Shown in pieces: positions 24,001 to 36,653 of a stretch of 64,000 bases of DNA. Every line of letters starts with the position of its first letter. Position 1 is the first letter of the stretch. The notes beneath the pieces are model-generated. The model searched no databases. It was not told the origin of the DNA and saw only the letters and a list, made by a program, of their open reading frames with translations. The stretch covers positions 914,199,648 through 914,263,647 of the forward strand of contig NC_081414.1 of the NCBI RefSeq assembly GCF_030272615.1, given 5' to 3'. The stretch is from Cryptomeria japonica. Its lineage: Eukaryota; Streptophyta; Pinopsida; Cupressales; Cupressaceae. A program made the position numbers and the translations under genes.

Positions 24001-24463
24001 GTTTTAAACAACATGATAATTGGGCAATGGAACCAGAGATGATCGAGATGGAAAGGCTCTGTATCGGGAGTCTGGGCTATGACACTTGTTTCCTATCCAT
24101 TTTTCTATCTGCAGGGTGCACAGAGAGTTTCTTTGGGAAATTTGAAGGGTGTGCATGGATTGTGCCCCTTTTCTCTTGTTCCTGGGTGTTGCTTTTGGTG
24201 TATGCCCTTTTTTCTTATTTTTATAGGGTTTTTTGAGAGGCGTGGTGTCCGATCATTGTAGGTTTTGGTGGGGCTTTGGTAGCTTTCTGGAGCTTGGGTT
24301 GTAGTTTCCACATAGAATGGTATCTTCGATTGGGGGTTTTTGTTTTTGTCACATTCTCTCTCCTTTTCTTGGTCTGGCCTTGCATGGCTATGCAGGGAAG
24401 TTTGCCTAGAAGGACAAAGAAGCATTACAAGGATGTAGTGATTAGAAGTGGATCTAGCCAATC

Positions 24464-25231
24464 ATGTATGAGAATCTGGTTTTTGGTGCTAGTGGTTCTG
24501 GTATGGAAAAAAATCCTTCCAAAATCAGGGGTTTTAGGCCTTCAAAGGTGAATGGTTGCCTTGCAAAGAGTGATAATAGACCTATTCTGGTGATTAAGCC
24601 TGACTCTGTTATGGGGGATATTGAGTATCTATCTAATCATGCTTTGATATGTAAGTTTATGGGGATTTGAGTGTCCATACCTTTCTTGGAATCATGGGCT
24701 CATCACACACGGATTCCAAAAGGGGAGTTTGAGATGATCTTTATGGCTAATAGCTACTTTGTGGTGCTTTTCTCATGTACGTCGGACAGAAATAAGGATT
24801 TTGAAGGGGGACCTTATTTTTATAATCAAGTTGGTATATTCATTAAGCCATGGCATGTTGGATTAAATCCTTCTAAAGAGCTTCCATCACAAGTTCCCCT
24901 ATGGGTGAGGCTTTCTTGGTTCCCTTTGGAATTTTGGAGAAATGATATCTTTAATTTGGTTGCAGCTCAACTTAGTAAGCTCGTGGGTCCTTCAAGACAA
25001 ACTATGGAAAGAAAGGTAATAACTTATGCTTGTATTTGTGTAGAAATCGATTTGAGTAAGCCTTTACCTGATTCCATGAAAATTCAATTGGGTCCAAACT
25101 CATGGATTCAACAATTAAATAATGAAAATTTACCATTTAGATGTCAAATCTACCATGAATACGAACATTTGCAATGGATGTGTCCTAAATTGAATCCTAT
25201 AGGGGCTGCTAGAAATGGATCAATTATTTAA
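24464..25231 (+). pseudogene. LINE ORF1 remnant (DUF4283-like, zinc knuckle)
   Basis: Frame 2 runs through a TGA at 24668-24670 where Trp is likely. The region after it (FEMIFMANSYFVVLFSC, then GPYFYNQVGIF, VPLWVRLSWFPLEFW and ACICVEIDLSKPLP) follows the layout of the DUF4283 domain found in plant LINE ORF1 proteins. A CCHC-like motif follows, but it is damaged: C-x2-Y and EH replace the expected C-x2-C and GH (CQIYHEYEHLQWMC). It ends at a TAA at 25229, probably from CAA. ORF1 proteins bind LINE RNA. Confidence 0.75.
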
Positions 25232-28200
25232 GATCCTAAGAAAGATAAAGGAAAGACTCCTATGATGGAAGACAAGGAGGGATTTAAACTACCCAATATG
25301 GTTACAATTGGCATATTTAAACTTAGACTTCTGACCATTCCTTAAATATATTGTTGCCCAACTTGGGAAAGTGATATGGTGTAAATAGCCTTTAGACAAA
25401 TATTCCAACCTTCGAGTCCATCTAAGATTTTCTATTGAAGTAGATTTCAATAAATCATTGCATGAGAGCATAAAAAAAATTTGGCTCAGGTTTTGAGTTG
25501 GAACAATTGATAGTCTATTTGAACAAATTGAATGCATATTGTTTTGTCGGCAAGAAGGTTATCTTATTCAAGATTTTTTTATTAGGAAGAACAAGTTTGT
25601 TAATCTTCTCCGTCTTCCTCTAATCTCCCTTCACTAGCTATATTGCCTTATAAGAACACATTTTGATATAAAGATGCTATTATTTTAGATGAATGGATAT
25701 CCAAGAGGAAGAGAAAGGAACCCTCTCCTTCTATTTCCAACTAACAACATCCCTCTCAGAATACATCCCTACCCTATTCCCCTTCTAGTATAACATCTCT
25801 TTCACCTAGTCCTAATTCTTGTCAAAGACCAAGATCCCCTTCACCAAGGTGTCAAAGATCAAATTCTCCTTCATCAAAGATAGATGAATGTGTGAATCAA
25901 AATCATGCTACTTCTCTTTCAAATAGCATTGATATTTTGTCACAAGATGATAATACTATTTTACCTAGTTTATTATGAATTGCAAAATATTATCATGGAA
26001 TGTGAGAGGGTTATCTCTCCTTAAGGATATGATTTAGAGTTAAAGAGACTGTAAATAAATGGAATCCAAAAATTTGATTCCTTCAATAAATTAAATTAGG
26101 AAATGGCTACCTCAACCTTTTTCTTTTCAATGTATGGAAGGAAGCTACTTTCTATCATACTTTGCATATAGATAGGAGTGGTAGGGATATTATTGGTTTA
26201 GCTCTTTGGATTTCCAAATATGTCATTGTTAAGGGAGAGGATCACTCACACAATTATGTTTGTACTCTCTCTTTTATCAATGGGTAGCCTATTGGTTTTT
26301 TTTTCTATTTATTCCCCTAATGACTCCAAAATAGATTTTCTCTTTAGGATTGGATGGCCAAAAATATTCCTAATGCCAATTGGGTGTTGGGAGGGGATTT
26401 TAATAATGGTGGAGCATCATGAGGATCATAGTTGGTACAATTATTTCAAAAATTTATAATGAAAAATTTGAAAGGAATTTTTTGTCACAATTTAATTGGA
26501 GTGGTTCATCCCATTTGCATTAAATTGTCGAGTAATTTGAAAAATTAGTATACTTGTTCTAATTCCAAACTTGGGATTGAGAGAAAGATGAGAAAATTGG
26601 ATAAATTTGATTTATTCCATAATCTCCAATTGGTAAACCATTCTTAAGGGGCTTCTATTGTAGTAGATTATTCTATCACTCTTTTTTATCATTTTCCTAT
26701 TATCTGCTCTATTTCCATTCATCAAAATTTAGATTCTCTGTCCTAACTCCCCTTTAAGGTTAATGCTTCCTATTTAAAGAATGTTGATTGTGTTGTCATT
26801 ATAATAGGAATTTGGAATTTTATTCCTAAATCTTAAGAAGGGCATTCTTGGATTGAGTGGTGGCGTCTTTCTTTGAATCAATGTGTTAATTTTCTTCAAT
26901 CATTTGGCCAGATAATGGTGTGGATATGGAAACATAAAGACAAATATATTTAGGGAAAAATTGAACATGCAAATAAGAAAATAAATTTTGATCCTTATCA
27001 TGAGAAAATCCAAACAACTATTGTTGTCCTTGAGACTTAGCTAAGAAAGTTGGATAATTACAAAGGTCAAGGTGCTAAAATAGAAGTGAGACTCCACTGG
27101 ATCAAAGAAGGAAATAATGGTTCTAAATTCTTCTTCAAAATATCTTAATTATAAACACAAAAAGGAGTAAATTGGTATTGTATTAGATTAGCATGGAACC
27201 CACATAGATCCTATTGAAATATCTAAATGACATTTCAAAAATTTGATGAAAAATTATTTAAAAAAGATGAAAACTAGATAGATGTACAACAAAAATTTTC
27301 TATGAAGCCTAATAGAAGTCTAGGTATTGATGGCCTCTCTACTGAATTTTACCAAACTATGTGGAATCTTATCAAGGAGGATTTTTATATGCTATATTTG
27401 GAGGCCTTTCATAATAGATATTTAGGCCCAAACATCAATAAAGGTTTAATCAACCTGATTCCTAAAAGGGAGAATGAGGAAACCATTGTTGGATGAAGAT
27501 CAGTCACCTTATTGAATACATCTTATAAAATTATTGCTAAAACTCTAATTATCATGATTAAACCTATGGTCCAAGGTATTGTCTGATCTGACAAAACTAG
27601 ATTTATTAAAGGAAGATTTATCTTGGACAAATTGATGTTTTCTTGGGAGACTCTTGAATGGGCCCAACAAATGGGCCAAAATGCTTTTCTATAGACTTTG
27701 ATAAAGCCTACGACTTAATTAATTGATATTTTATTCTTAAAATGCTACATTGGTTGCGATTTGGATCTAAATTAAATAAGCATTTTCACATGTTTCAATA
27801 TGCCAATGAAAAATTGGTAATCAACAACACTTTGACAACACCATCTGAGTTACAACAATCCATAAGGTAGGGTTTCCTATTATATCCCTTCTTATATAAT
27901 CTTATAGCTAATGCCTTGGGCTAACTCCATCAAGTTGCCAATCAAATGAAACTTATTAAAGGGATTTCTAATATGCAAAATAATGTGGTTAAATTAATTC
28001 CCATTTTGATGATGATAGTATGTTATTTTTGTAAAAAATTGAAGAATAAAAATAGAACACTTTGGGCTTCCTTGATTTATATTATACCATTTTGAGATCT
28101 GAGTTAGCTCAAAACAAGATTGAATTTATGATGTCTCTACCTAGAGTTAGTCCTAGGTGGGTTCTTGAGGAGTGGAAGAAAATAGAACATGGACATATTA

Positions 28201-28601
28201 CTAGATACCTTGGCATTCCCTTTGGTGTCGGGGTTTCAATTTATGACACGTGGGACTCATTCCTAAACAAAATTGTAATCAAGCTATTTAATTAGGACAA
28301 AAAATTCTTATCTCTGGCTACGAGAATTCAAGTTTCTAATAATTTTTTTATTGCATCACATGCTTACTATTTGTCTTGCTGGATACCATCTAAGAGAAAA
28401 TATGATGACCTAAACAAATTGATCAAAAACTTTATTTGGGCCAAATGGGATGGTAATTTTGGTTTTATCACTACTCCTTTGATAGATTGCATTCAACTGA
28501 AACATAAGGGTGGTTTGGAATCATTGATTCTAAAAAATAAGGAATGTTCCTTGCTACAAAGTGGATTATCAAAGCTACTCAAGAGAAGGAGCCATAAAAA
28601 A

Positions 28602-28771
28602 TGTTGGTGTATCACATTAGTTAGTAGGTTTAGTTTTAGGTTAAACCAATAAATAACTACTTAGTTCATTTTTGTGATGTATTTATGTAATTGTTCTAGT
28701 TTGGTATTGCGTGTTTAAAGGCATCATGTTTGAATGAATAACAATCAAATTTTCACCATTATGCACTTTCA
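28602..28771 (+). repeat. 5' LTR of TRIM-like element
   Basis: 170 bp, from tgttggtgtatcac to gcactttca. Shared sequence with the 3' repeat includes ggtgta and the last 70 or so bases (aaaggcatcatg through the end). Confidence 0.82.
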
Positions 28772-29836
28772 TATGGTATCAGATCATTGAAAGTTTTGTG
28801 CCTACAATATCTATTGATGTTGAAACAAATGTTAAGGAGTGACTTGAAGAGATCTGTGAGAAATGATTAAATCCTTGATATCCATGGAGATGGATCAACT
28901 TTAAATTTTTCTAGTATAAGGAGTCAGTTTATAGGTGATGAGATTTAATTTTCTTTGTTGTTATAAGGATTTCATTGTGAGAGTATATTATTAAATTATT
29001 TAAATTTGATTCTCACTTTCTTTGTTTTATTCATGGACACAAATATCTCAAATATTTCTTTTATTTTTGGGGTCATTTATGCTATGTGTAGTAGGGCTTT
29101 CAAATCTTCAAAGGCTCATATATGCTATATTTTGTATATTAAGTGCAAAAAATCAAATCAGAGGTTGGAGGCAATGGAGACAGGTGGATTTTTATCATCC
29201 CAAGATAGCTTCTTCTTAGGGGTGATTCATTTGTGTGAGAAGAATCCTTTCATGTGTGTATCCTTGAAAAAAAGAGGGGGCTTGGAATAATGTTTGTCCC
29301 TTCAAGGAGAAATGGGGGACAAGTTTTCTTGTGATTGCACCTATATTCATAGTTGATTTGTGATTTATTGAGCACTTGAGGAGACATTAAACACACTTGG
29401 AGGAGATGTAGACTTTTGAAATAAAGGTGTCTCATGTACAAACATTTAGTTGGTGATTTGTGTAGTAGAGGAGGCATTGTTTCCACAACACTTTAGGAGG
29501 TGTTAGACACTCTGAGAATGACATGTGGTTCTTTGGAGGAACTGTGTCTCATGTGTAGCACTAGAGGACACATTAGACACATTCAAACGAGATGTGGAAT
29601 TTCAAAGGAAATGTGTCTCATTGTGCATAGAGGGTGTGAACCTTTTATGTTCTCTAATGTTGTGTAAATGGTTGTCAGTCCTACAATGAGGAGATCCACT
29701 AATGCAGTTACTTTAGTGTTTCCTAGGTGATCAAGGAGGATTGGTGAAGGTGCTTCATTAAAGTGTTCAGAAGGGCTGGGTTCAAAACCCTTCCAATGTT
29801 CCACTTATATTCAAATTAATGTAATAAGGGGGAGAA

Positions 29837-29911
29837 TGATGGTGTATTTCCTATTTAAAGGCATCATGCTTGAATCAATAACAATAAAGTCTTCACCATT
29901 ATGCAGTTTCA
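29837..29911 (+). repeat. 3' LTR of TRIM-like element (deleted)
   Basis: 75 bp that match the beginning and the last part of the 5' LTR. About 95 bp of the middle is missing. Confidence 0.8.
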
Positions 29912-31262
29912 AAAAATACTAGTCTATAAACAAATTTGTCAAGTTGTTTCTATTAAGAAATGGTAGGCCATCAAGCGGTTTGATAAAATTATCATTGCTC
30001 CTTTTTTAAAATCAAGGCCTCCTTTCCCTTACAATGCATTTGGAAGGCTTCTCAAGAAGCCTATCAATTTATTCAATGGAAATGTTCTTCCCTTCAACAT
30101 GGTTTTAGCTTTGTCTCATCATCAATCTAGTGGATCAAACTTATCAATTACCATAATTAACTACTGGCGATTTGTTTTCCTAACCATTATTATCATTTAT
30201 ATAAGAAAGGTGTTTGGGAATTTGAAGACATTTGGTACTTTAATGTTGTTGAACGATTTTCATGGCTAAATATTAAAGATCGGTTTAGGTTGAATGTGAA
30301 GTACAGAGAATTTCTTATATTTGTGCAATGATTAGTTCCACTTGAGTTGTCCTTTAAAATTTCTACTCTTAGAGATTACAAGTTTTTTAAAGACTGGAAA
30401 TGGCTTGCTACTTTGCATTTCCAGCATTTCCCACTGAATAAAATCTATCTACATTCACTACCTTCCTCAAGGATTATACCTTACAATTGCAGATTTAGTA
30501 CTAGAAAGTGCACCAAAATGAGTGCACAAATATGACAATCCAAAGCTGATGCTGAGACTCAATTGGTGGCTTAGAAAATTCTACATCTTAAGCTACATGT
30601 TGGCAATAGATTAAGATGCATTAAAGTTCAACCAAAAATATGCCCCTTTTGATTATGTATTGAAAATATGAGGCACATATTTTGGGATTATCCATTAGTG
30701 AAAAAAAATTTAATGTTGTCTTAAAAAAAAAATGTGCTACCTCTCATAACAAGCTGAACTACAAAGCAACTCTCCTTGGCTTTAGTTTCCATAATGATGT
30801 CAATGATGATTATTTTAGACAATTTATTTTAAGTCATTTTGAAATTTATGTGCTCTACTATGTTCTCAAGAAATTATTTTAAATAAATTGATATTTCAAT
30901 GGAATCTAAATATTTTCAGGTGGCTTTCTTGCTTGCATAGATCACATAGCTTGCGAAGAGAAATGTGTTATACATGACTCAGCTTTGTCAAATTCAAGAT
31001 CAAAGTGAAGAATTTTAAAACAAATACGAAATGAAAATTTTGTAAAATTTTCAAGTTATGTAATGACTTTTATATGTAATGCCTTCTATTAGCTAGTGTA
31101 ATTTGAAGCCTTTCTCTCTTTATTGCTTGCTATTATTGCTACTCCCTATTGGCTTATTACATTCAATTTGTATTGTGAAGTATTTTGGTTCATCTACTTC
31201 TTGTAACTACTATTATTTGTAATCCCACTTTGATTCAATATAAAATAAAAATAAAATAAAAT

Positions 31263-31739
31263 TAAATTGTCTAAACTCTAGGCAAATATTTATTAACATT
31301 AATTGTTTTAAACTTTCTTAATTTTTTCTTTAATTGTTTTTAAATTAGAGTCAAACATTTGATAAGCTTTAGATCCCATGAACTCATAGTTCAGCTTTTG
31401 AATAAGTTTACCTTAACAAAATCAAAATTAAAATTAAAGCTAAAATTACTTTTGAAATCTCAATCAAATAGTAAAGTAATCAAAAGATCAACATAACCTT
31501 GAATTAAACTTAATCCAATTGCTACAGTAGCATTGAATATCATGGTAATGAATTTAGTTTCGAATCAATGAATCTTTAAACTAGTCTACTTGAGAACAAA
31601 AAATATTTCAAAAATTATACTACCTTATATATATTTAATAATATATATAGAATAAGCCTAGAGATGTCCTTCTAGAGGCCTATTTTTCTATTGATTTATC
31701 AACATTAAAGTGCAATAGGCTTAATTCAATAATGAATAG
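31263..31739. other. AT-rich spacer
   Basis: Between the LINE tail and the telomere-like array. Apart from simple AT-rich sequence I see no gene or repeat. Confidence 0.6.
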
Positions 31740-32939
31740 GTTTCAATTTGGTTTTTTATTAGGCTTAGGGTTTGATTATGTTTAGAGTTTTAATCGCAAG
31801 AGTTAGTGTACAATTCAATTGAGGGATAGGGTTTGATTCTGTTTAGTTTATTTTTGTGTGAGTTAATTTTATTTAAGCATCTATCATAAAGTAATTTTGC
31901 TTAATTTTTGTTTGTTAATTTTAATTAAGTTTATTGTAAGAGTTAGTAAATGAATTCATTTAGGGTTAGGGTTTATTTTGGTGTATTTAGGGCTAGGATT
32001 CAATTGTTGGGTTCAATTTAGTTTAGTTTTAAGGATAGTGAATGTTTCAATTTAGGCTTAAGGTTTGATATGGTATAGTCAAGGTTAGGGGTTCAATTTA
32101 GTTTAGTGGCTAATTTTGTTTCAGCGTAGGGTTCATCATGGTGTTAATATTACTTTTTCATTTGGTTTAGTAATAAGGCTTTATATATTTAGTGTTAGAT
32201 CTAGGGTTTGATTTGGTTTTTTGTTTCATTAGGTCTAGGTTTTGACTTAAATTCTTTTTTATGTTTACTAGTATAACTTGGTATAGAGTTAGGGTTCAAT
32301 TAATTAAAGAATTTAATTAGCTTAATAGTTAAGGATTCTATTTGTAGTTTAAGTTAGGGCTCTATATGGTGCTAATGTTACTTTTTCTTAATGTGTTTAA
32401 TTAGCTTAAGAGTTCGGATTTGATTTGTATTTTAGTCTATAACTTTTATTTCGAGTTAGGGTTTAATATTGTGTTAGTGTACTTTTTCATTGGTTTAGTG
32501 TTAGGGTTTGATTCCTTTAGAGTTGTGTTTAGGTTATGATTTAATTTAGGCTTAGGGTTTGATTCAGTTTTGTTAGAGTTGGGGTTCAATGTATGGTTCA
32601 ATGTAGTTTACTAATTGATTTTTTTTAAAGTGAGGGTTCAAAGTAGTTTTGTGTTAGATTCGATTTGTATTTTAGTTTATCATTTAGAGTTGTATTTAGG
32701 TTATGATTCAATTTTGTGTTAATGTTTATCTTTTATGATTTGTTTGATTTAATTTAGGGTTAGGGTTTGATTTGATTTTGTTTAATTTTGTTTTAAGTAA
32801 ACTTTTTAGGTACCTTTGATAATTTGATTTTTCTTAATTATGTAAATTTAATAAAGAGAAATTTAAATGTTTAGATTATTAAATTGTAATCCTAATTTTA
32901 CCAAATCTTCAGTGTTATTAAAATTATAATCATAATTCT
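31740..32939 (+). repeat. Degenerate telomere-like TTAGGG array, left part
   Basis: Frequent gttaggg and ttaggg units are mixed with gttcaattt and tggttta spacers and occur at irregular spacing. The plant telomere repeat is TTTAGGG; here most units carry TTAGGG with varying T number, so this is a telomere-related satellite and not an intact telomere block. Stops in all frames and low complexity argue against coding. Confidence 0.8.
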
Positions 32940-32952
32940 AACATTATATCAT

Positions 32953-34596
32953 TTGGGTAAAGATGTCTCTATTCCCTTGTTTCTCTGGTTCCTAGGGTTT
33001 GGGTTGCACCTCTTTTGGGTTCTTGTGGCTCTTTGCGTGCCTGCAATACTGTGGGGTGGGTGCTGCATAGTATGCCGGTGCCTTGGGTGGAGCTCCTGCC
33101 TGTGGATCTTTCTCGCTTTGTGTTTGGGTGCTTTACGTTTTGGCACGTGGTTTTCTATGTGTGGCGTGTTGCAGATCTTTCTGCTCACAGGGCTCTTGGG
33201 TGTGACGTCGTGTGGTGGTGGTTTGCCTCTTTCTTGGGTCGATGCCTCGTCTTCTTCCCTCTTCGCCATTGCCTCTTGCAATTGGTGGGTTCTGTTTATT
33301 TCTTGGTCGATGTGCCTGCATCTTGGGGCTTTTGTCCTTCCTGTGGTTCACTTTGCTCGAGAGGTTGGGGAAGACGATGATGCTGCGGATGATGGAGGGA
33401 TGCCCCACTTCTCACTTTCTCATTCTGGGTCGTGGGCTCTGTCTGATGTTTTTCATGGTCTGGCCCCTATGGCTTTCGTGCGAGAGTTGAGGGTGGAGGT
33501 GTCCGGTGCTGTGGAAGATGTGGTTTCTAGTGCGACTTCTGCCAGATGTTCTGCTGGGTTTATTATTCCCTCACGTGCTTCTGGGATTGGGGCCTTGCGC
33601 CCACCTTGTCTTGGATGAAATTTTTGGGACCCAAGTGCTGCAGAAATATTTTAAAGCTGCAGGGAACTTCTGTTTTGGAGGTCTTCTTGTCTTTCTTTTG
33701 TTTTCTCTATGCATTCCTTCTTGTTGTATCTAAATACGCTGGTTTCTTTCTATCATTTGCAAGAGTCCTAGGTGTTTTACAGGATGAGGTTCCTAGGTGT
33801 TTTGATTGCCCTTTTTCTTGAGGCTGGTGTGCTTTTTAATTTTTCCTTGTTGCCGGATCTCTTTCGTATGTCTCCTATAGAGGTGGAGACGTTGGTGGAT
33901 CTTGTCTACAGGGACTCAGATTGTATGAGGCCTCTTCTGTTTTGTAAGGTTATGGGTGCCTTTTCAAAACCCAACTTTCTTGCAAAGCTTCACTATGCCT
34001 TCTCTTGGTTGCTGTATTTTAGCTTGTGGCCAGTAGATTGAGTCTCTTTGTGGATGATTTCTCTCTTTTCAATCCCTATGGAGGTGGGTCACTATCTTAT
34101 AGAGGTGGATGGGTGTTTTGTTGTTGAAGGAGCGATCATATACTATGGGATTGCTGGTTGTTTCTTGGTTATTTTGGGAGCCATTTAAAAACCCAAATCG
34201 AAGGTTAGGGGAGCCTTTCAAAACCCCCTTGCTTATGTCTGGCCTGACAGTTTTAAAGGGCCCAGCTTAGATGGTGATAGTTTTTGGTTAAGGGTCGGAC
34301 TAGCCTTTTGTTGCCTAATTTTTCTATATATGGTTAGGGGAACCCGGAAAATACCCAATGTTTGGATGAGGGAGTCTATCGACTTCATCTAAAGGCCTAG
34401 GTTGTGCTGCCAACAAGTTTTGTAATGATTTTCTCTTAGTTTAGCTGGCTTATTTCTGCTTATGGTTGTGTTGGCTTTGTTCAAGAGGTCTACTGTAGGT
34501 TCCAAAGCCTGGTAAAATCTGATGGTTTCAGGGCCCTTCAAAACCTGTGTAAGGGGTTTTGGGTCCCCCTCAAATCCTATTTTTCCCTTAATAAAA
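32953..34596 (+). mobile_element. GC-richer retroposon-like insertion in the array
   Basis: A 1644-bp block with much more G, C and T than its AT-rich surroundings. Imperfect 13-bp direct repeats flank it (aacattatatcat at 32940-32952 and aacattacatcat at 34597-34609), and its right end is an aataaaaaa tail, as expected for target-primed reverse transcription. An ORF of 221 codons (32953-33618) is hydrophobic and overlaps open frames on both strands, so composition probably explains it. I do not recognise the family. Confidence 0.6.
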
Positions 34597-34859
34597 AACA
34601 TTACATCATAAAAATACAATTGTAGTTAGAATCAAAATTTAATTATGACCTATTTTTGTGCACTAACTTGAGTTTATCCATAATGATAGTTAAATTTGAG
34701 TGCTCATTAAGGTCATTTGAAGTCCAAATTTAATTGAAATATGTCACAAAAAAGGACGTTGTTCCTTCCTTCAATACAAGCAATTTTCATTGTCACCATT
34801 ATTAAGTCTTAATTAAGTCTTAATTACATATAAATTTTATATACAAATTTATATGTAAT

Positions 34860-36215
34860 TAATTCTTAATTAAGTCTTAGGGTTAGGGTTCAGTTTGGTT
34901 TATTATTCAATTAAGTTTCAGGTTACGATTCAATTTGGTTTCAAGTTTTCCTTGAATTGGGTATAGGGTTAGGGTTGAGTTAAGTATTGTATTACATTTA
35001 GAGTTATGGTTCAATTTGAATTGGTTGTTTATAAGGGTTAGGGTTCAATTTTGATTAGGGTTTTATAAAGGTTATAGTTTAATTTAGGTTTTGATTTAGT
35101 GTGGGTTAGGGTTTGATTAAATTTAGGGTTGAATTTGATTTAATGCTTAATTAGGTTTATAGTTAGGCATGAATTTACTATAGGCTTGGGTTAGGGTTTA
35201 ATTTGGTTTAATGTCCAATTATAGTGTTACGATTCAATTTAAATTAGGTTTAGGGTACAATTTGCTTTAGTGTTAGAGTTGTTTTTTAATTGGTTTAGGA
35301 TTAGGATTTAATCTTGCTTATTGTTTAATTAAGATTAGGGTTTTCGTTCAATTTCATTTATTGTTCAATTAGGTTTAGAGTTAGGGTTCAATTTAATTTG
35401 GTGAACATATATGGTTTGTATTCAATTTGGTTTAATAATTAATTAGTTTTAGGTGTAGGAATCAATTTGGTTTAATGTTTAATTAAATATAGGGTTACGA
35501 TTAGGGTTTAATTAAATATAAGGTCATGTTTAGGGTTTAATTAGGGCTAGCATTTAATTAGTTTTAGGGCTAAGTAAGGGTTATATGTAGGGTTAATTTA
35601 GGGTTAGGGTTAGGGTTAAAAAAGGTTAGAGTTATAATTCAATTAGCATTATAGTTCAAGCATAGTTGGGGCTAATGTTAAGGTTAGTTCAGGATTGGGG
35701 TTCAATTAGAGGGAAATATTTGAGTTAGGGTTAGTTAATTAGACTTGGTTACAATCATGAAAAGTGTTCAATTATAGTTAGGGTTAGGATGAAGAGTTCA
35801 ATTAGGGTTAAGATTTAGTTAGAATAGGGTTAGAGTTTAATTAGGATTAGGATTCGAGTTTAATTAGAATTAGGTTCAATTAGGGTTAGATTAAGGTTAG
35901 GGTTAAGGCTATATTAGGGTCAAGGGTAGCCTACAATTAGGGTTAGTATTGTGGGATAATACTTGAGATTAATTATAGGATTTAATTGAAATTAGTGTTA
36001 AGATAAGGGTTCAATTGGAATTAGGGTTAGTATTAAACTTCAATTAGGATTCAAGTAAGGTTAGAGTTAGTGTAAGAATTCAAATTGGTTTAGGTTTTAA
36101 GGATAAATCATGGTGTTAGGTTTTGGGTTGTATAATAAATCTTGGATTTAATTAGAGGGAAATTTATGAGTTAGGGTTGAGGTTATAGGTGATTTGAGTT
36201 AGGTTTTTTTTAATC
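34860..36215 (+). repeat. Degenerate telomere-like TTAGGG array, right part
   Basis: A continuation of the array beyond the retroposon-like insert, ending near 36215. Its densest part is about 35590-35625, where agggttagggttagggtt occurs. Spacer phrases such as ttcaattagg and ttcaatttggttta recur here and in the left part. Confidence 0.8.
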
Positions 36216-36653
36216 AATGAAACTTTAAACTAGTCTACTTGAGAACAAAAAATACTTCACAAGTTATATTAGAATTAATGTTCGTTTCTTGTAAATTGAA
36301 AGTCATTTGAATCTAGAACATTCTTATATGTGTGGAATTTTATTTTATATATTTTTTCAAGGAATTTTAGTGTGGTTTTTTACATTAGGAATATATCTCA
36401 TATTGATGTAGGAAAAAATGAATTAAATAGTTTCATTTATATGAACAAATAGATCAAGCTACTTAAATATTATGCTATATAAGAATGAAACAATCAATAA
36501 TAAGTTTATTCCTCTTTGTGTATCGAAATATTGATACACAAAAGAACCCATAAACAAAAATCAATTCCTCCAAAAGAAATCTTTATTAATGTAAAATATT
36601 AAAAAATTGTATACAGTAATCTAACTGCTGCTATGACTCCGAACTAGTTAATA
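36216..36653. other. 3' flank of the polygalacturonase gene
   Basis: AT-rich sequence downstream of the minus-strand gene. The 36600-36650 stretch would hold the 3' untranslated region; I see no clear polyadenylation signal that decides its end. Confidence 0.5.

Larger units (their letters stand above)
28602..29911 (+). mobile_element. TRIM-like small LTR element in the LINE
   Basis: A 1310-bp element with terminal repeats 28602-28771 (170 bp) and 29837-29911 (75 bp; internally deleted). A primer-binding site tggtatcagatc lies at 28774-28785 and a polypurine tract aagggggagaa at 29826-29836. Five A residues flank both sides (28597-28601 and 29912-29916). Removing the element rejoins the LINE reading frame at KILVYKQ. 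It has no gag or pol, which fits terminal-repeat retrotransposons in miniature that depend on proteins from other elements. Confidence 0.85.
25974..31000 (+). pseudogene. LINE ORF2 remnant (endonuclease and reverse transcriptase)
   Basis: The endonuclease begins MNCKILSWNVRGL at about 25976. The reverse transcriptase starts near 27302 (KPNRSLGIDGLSTEFYQTMW, then KGLINLIPK) and its catalytic motif reads FDDDSMLFL near 28003-28030 where FADD is usual. Downstream come the ITRYLGIPFG-type region (about 28200) and the RT C-terminal part to about 28600; after the TRIM-like insert, protein similar to the LINE C-terminus resumes (30347-30535 and on). Stops and frameshifts are frequent. It would have nicked DNA and primed reverse transcription from the nick. 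Confidence 0.85.
24001..31262 (+). mobile_element. Plant L1-type LINE, decayed
   Basis: A nearly full-length non-LTR retrotransposon interrupted by a TRIM-like element at 28602-29911. A 5' untranslated part rich in T and G (about 24050-24450) precedes ORF1 (24464 to about 25960) and ORF2 (25974 to about 31000). The 3' end has an A-rich tail with repeated aaaat units at 31235-31262. The 5' limit is uncertain because it adjoins LTR DNA with no clear target duplication. Compared with 60840-64000, this copy lacks about 108 bp near 27292 and keeps about 525 bp (24360-24885) that the other copy lost. Confidence 0.88.

Noticed and set aside
33133-33408. Minus-strand ORF of 91 codons in the GC-rich insert
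   Set aside because: Low-complexity and charged, in a region where all frames are long; no motif.
32953-33618. A 221-codon hydrophobic ORF on the plus strand
   Set aside because: Other frames on both strands are also open here, and the residues follow the T/G-rich composition. No motif or start context supports a gene.
31740-36215. Repeated units in the TTAGGG region as a possible CRISPR array
   Set aside because: Units are irregular in length and spacing, no unique spacers lie between fixed repeats, and the rest of the window is plant nuclear DNA.
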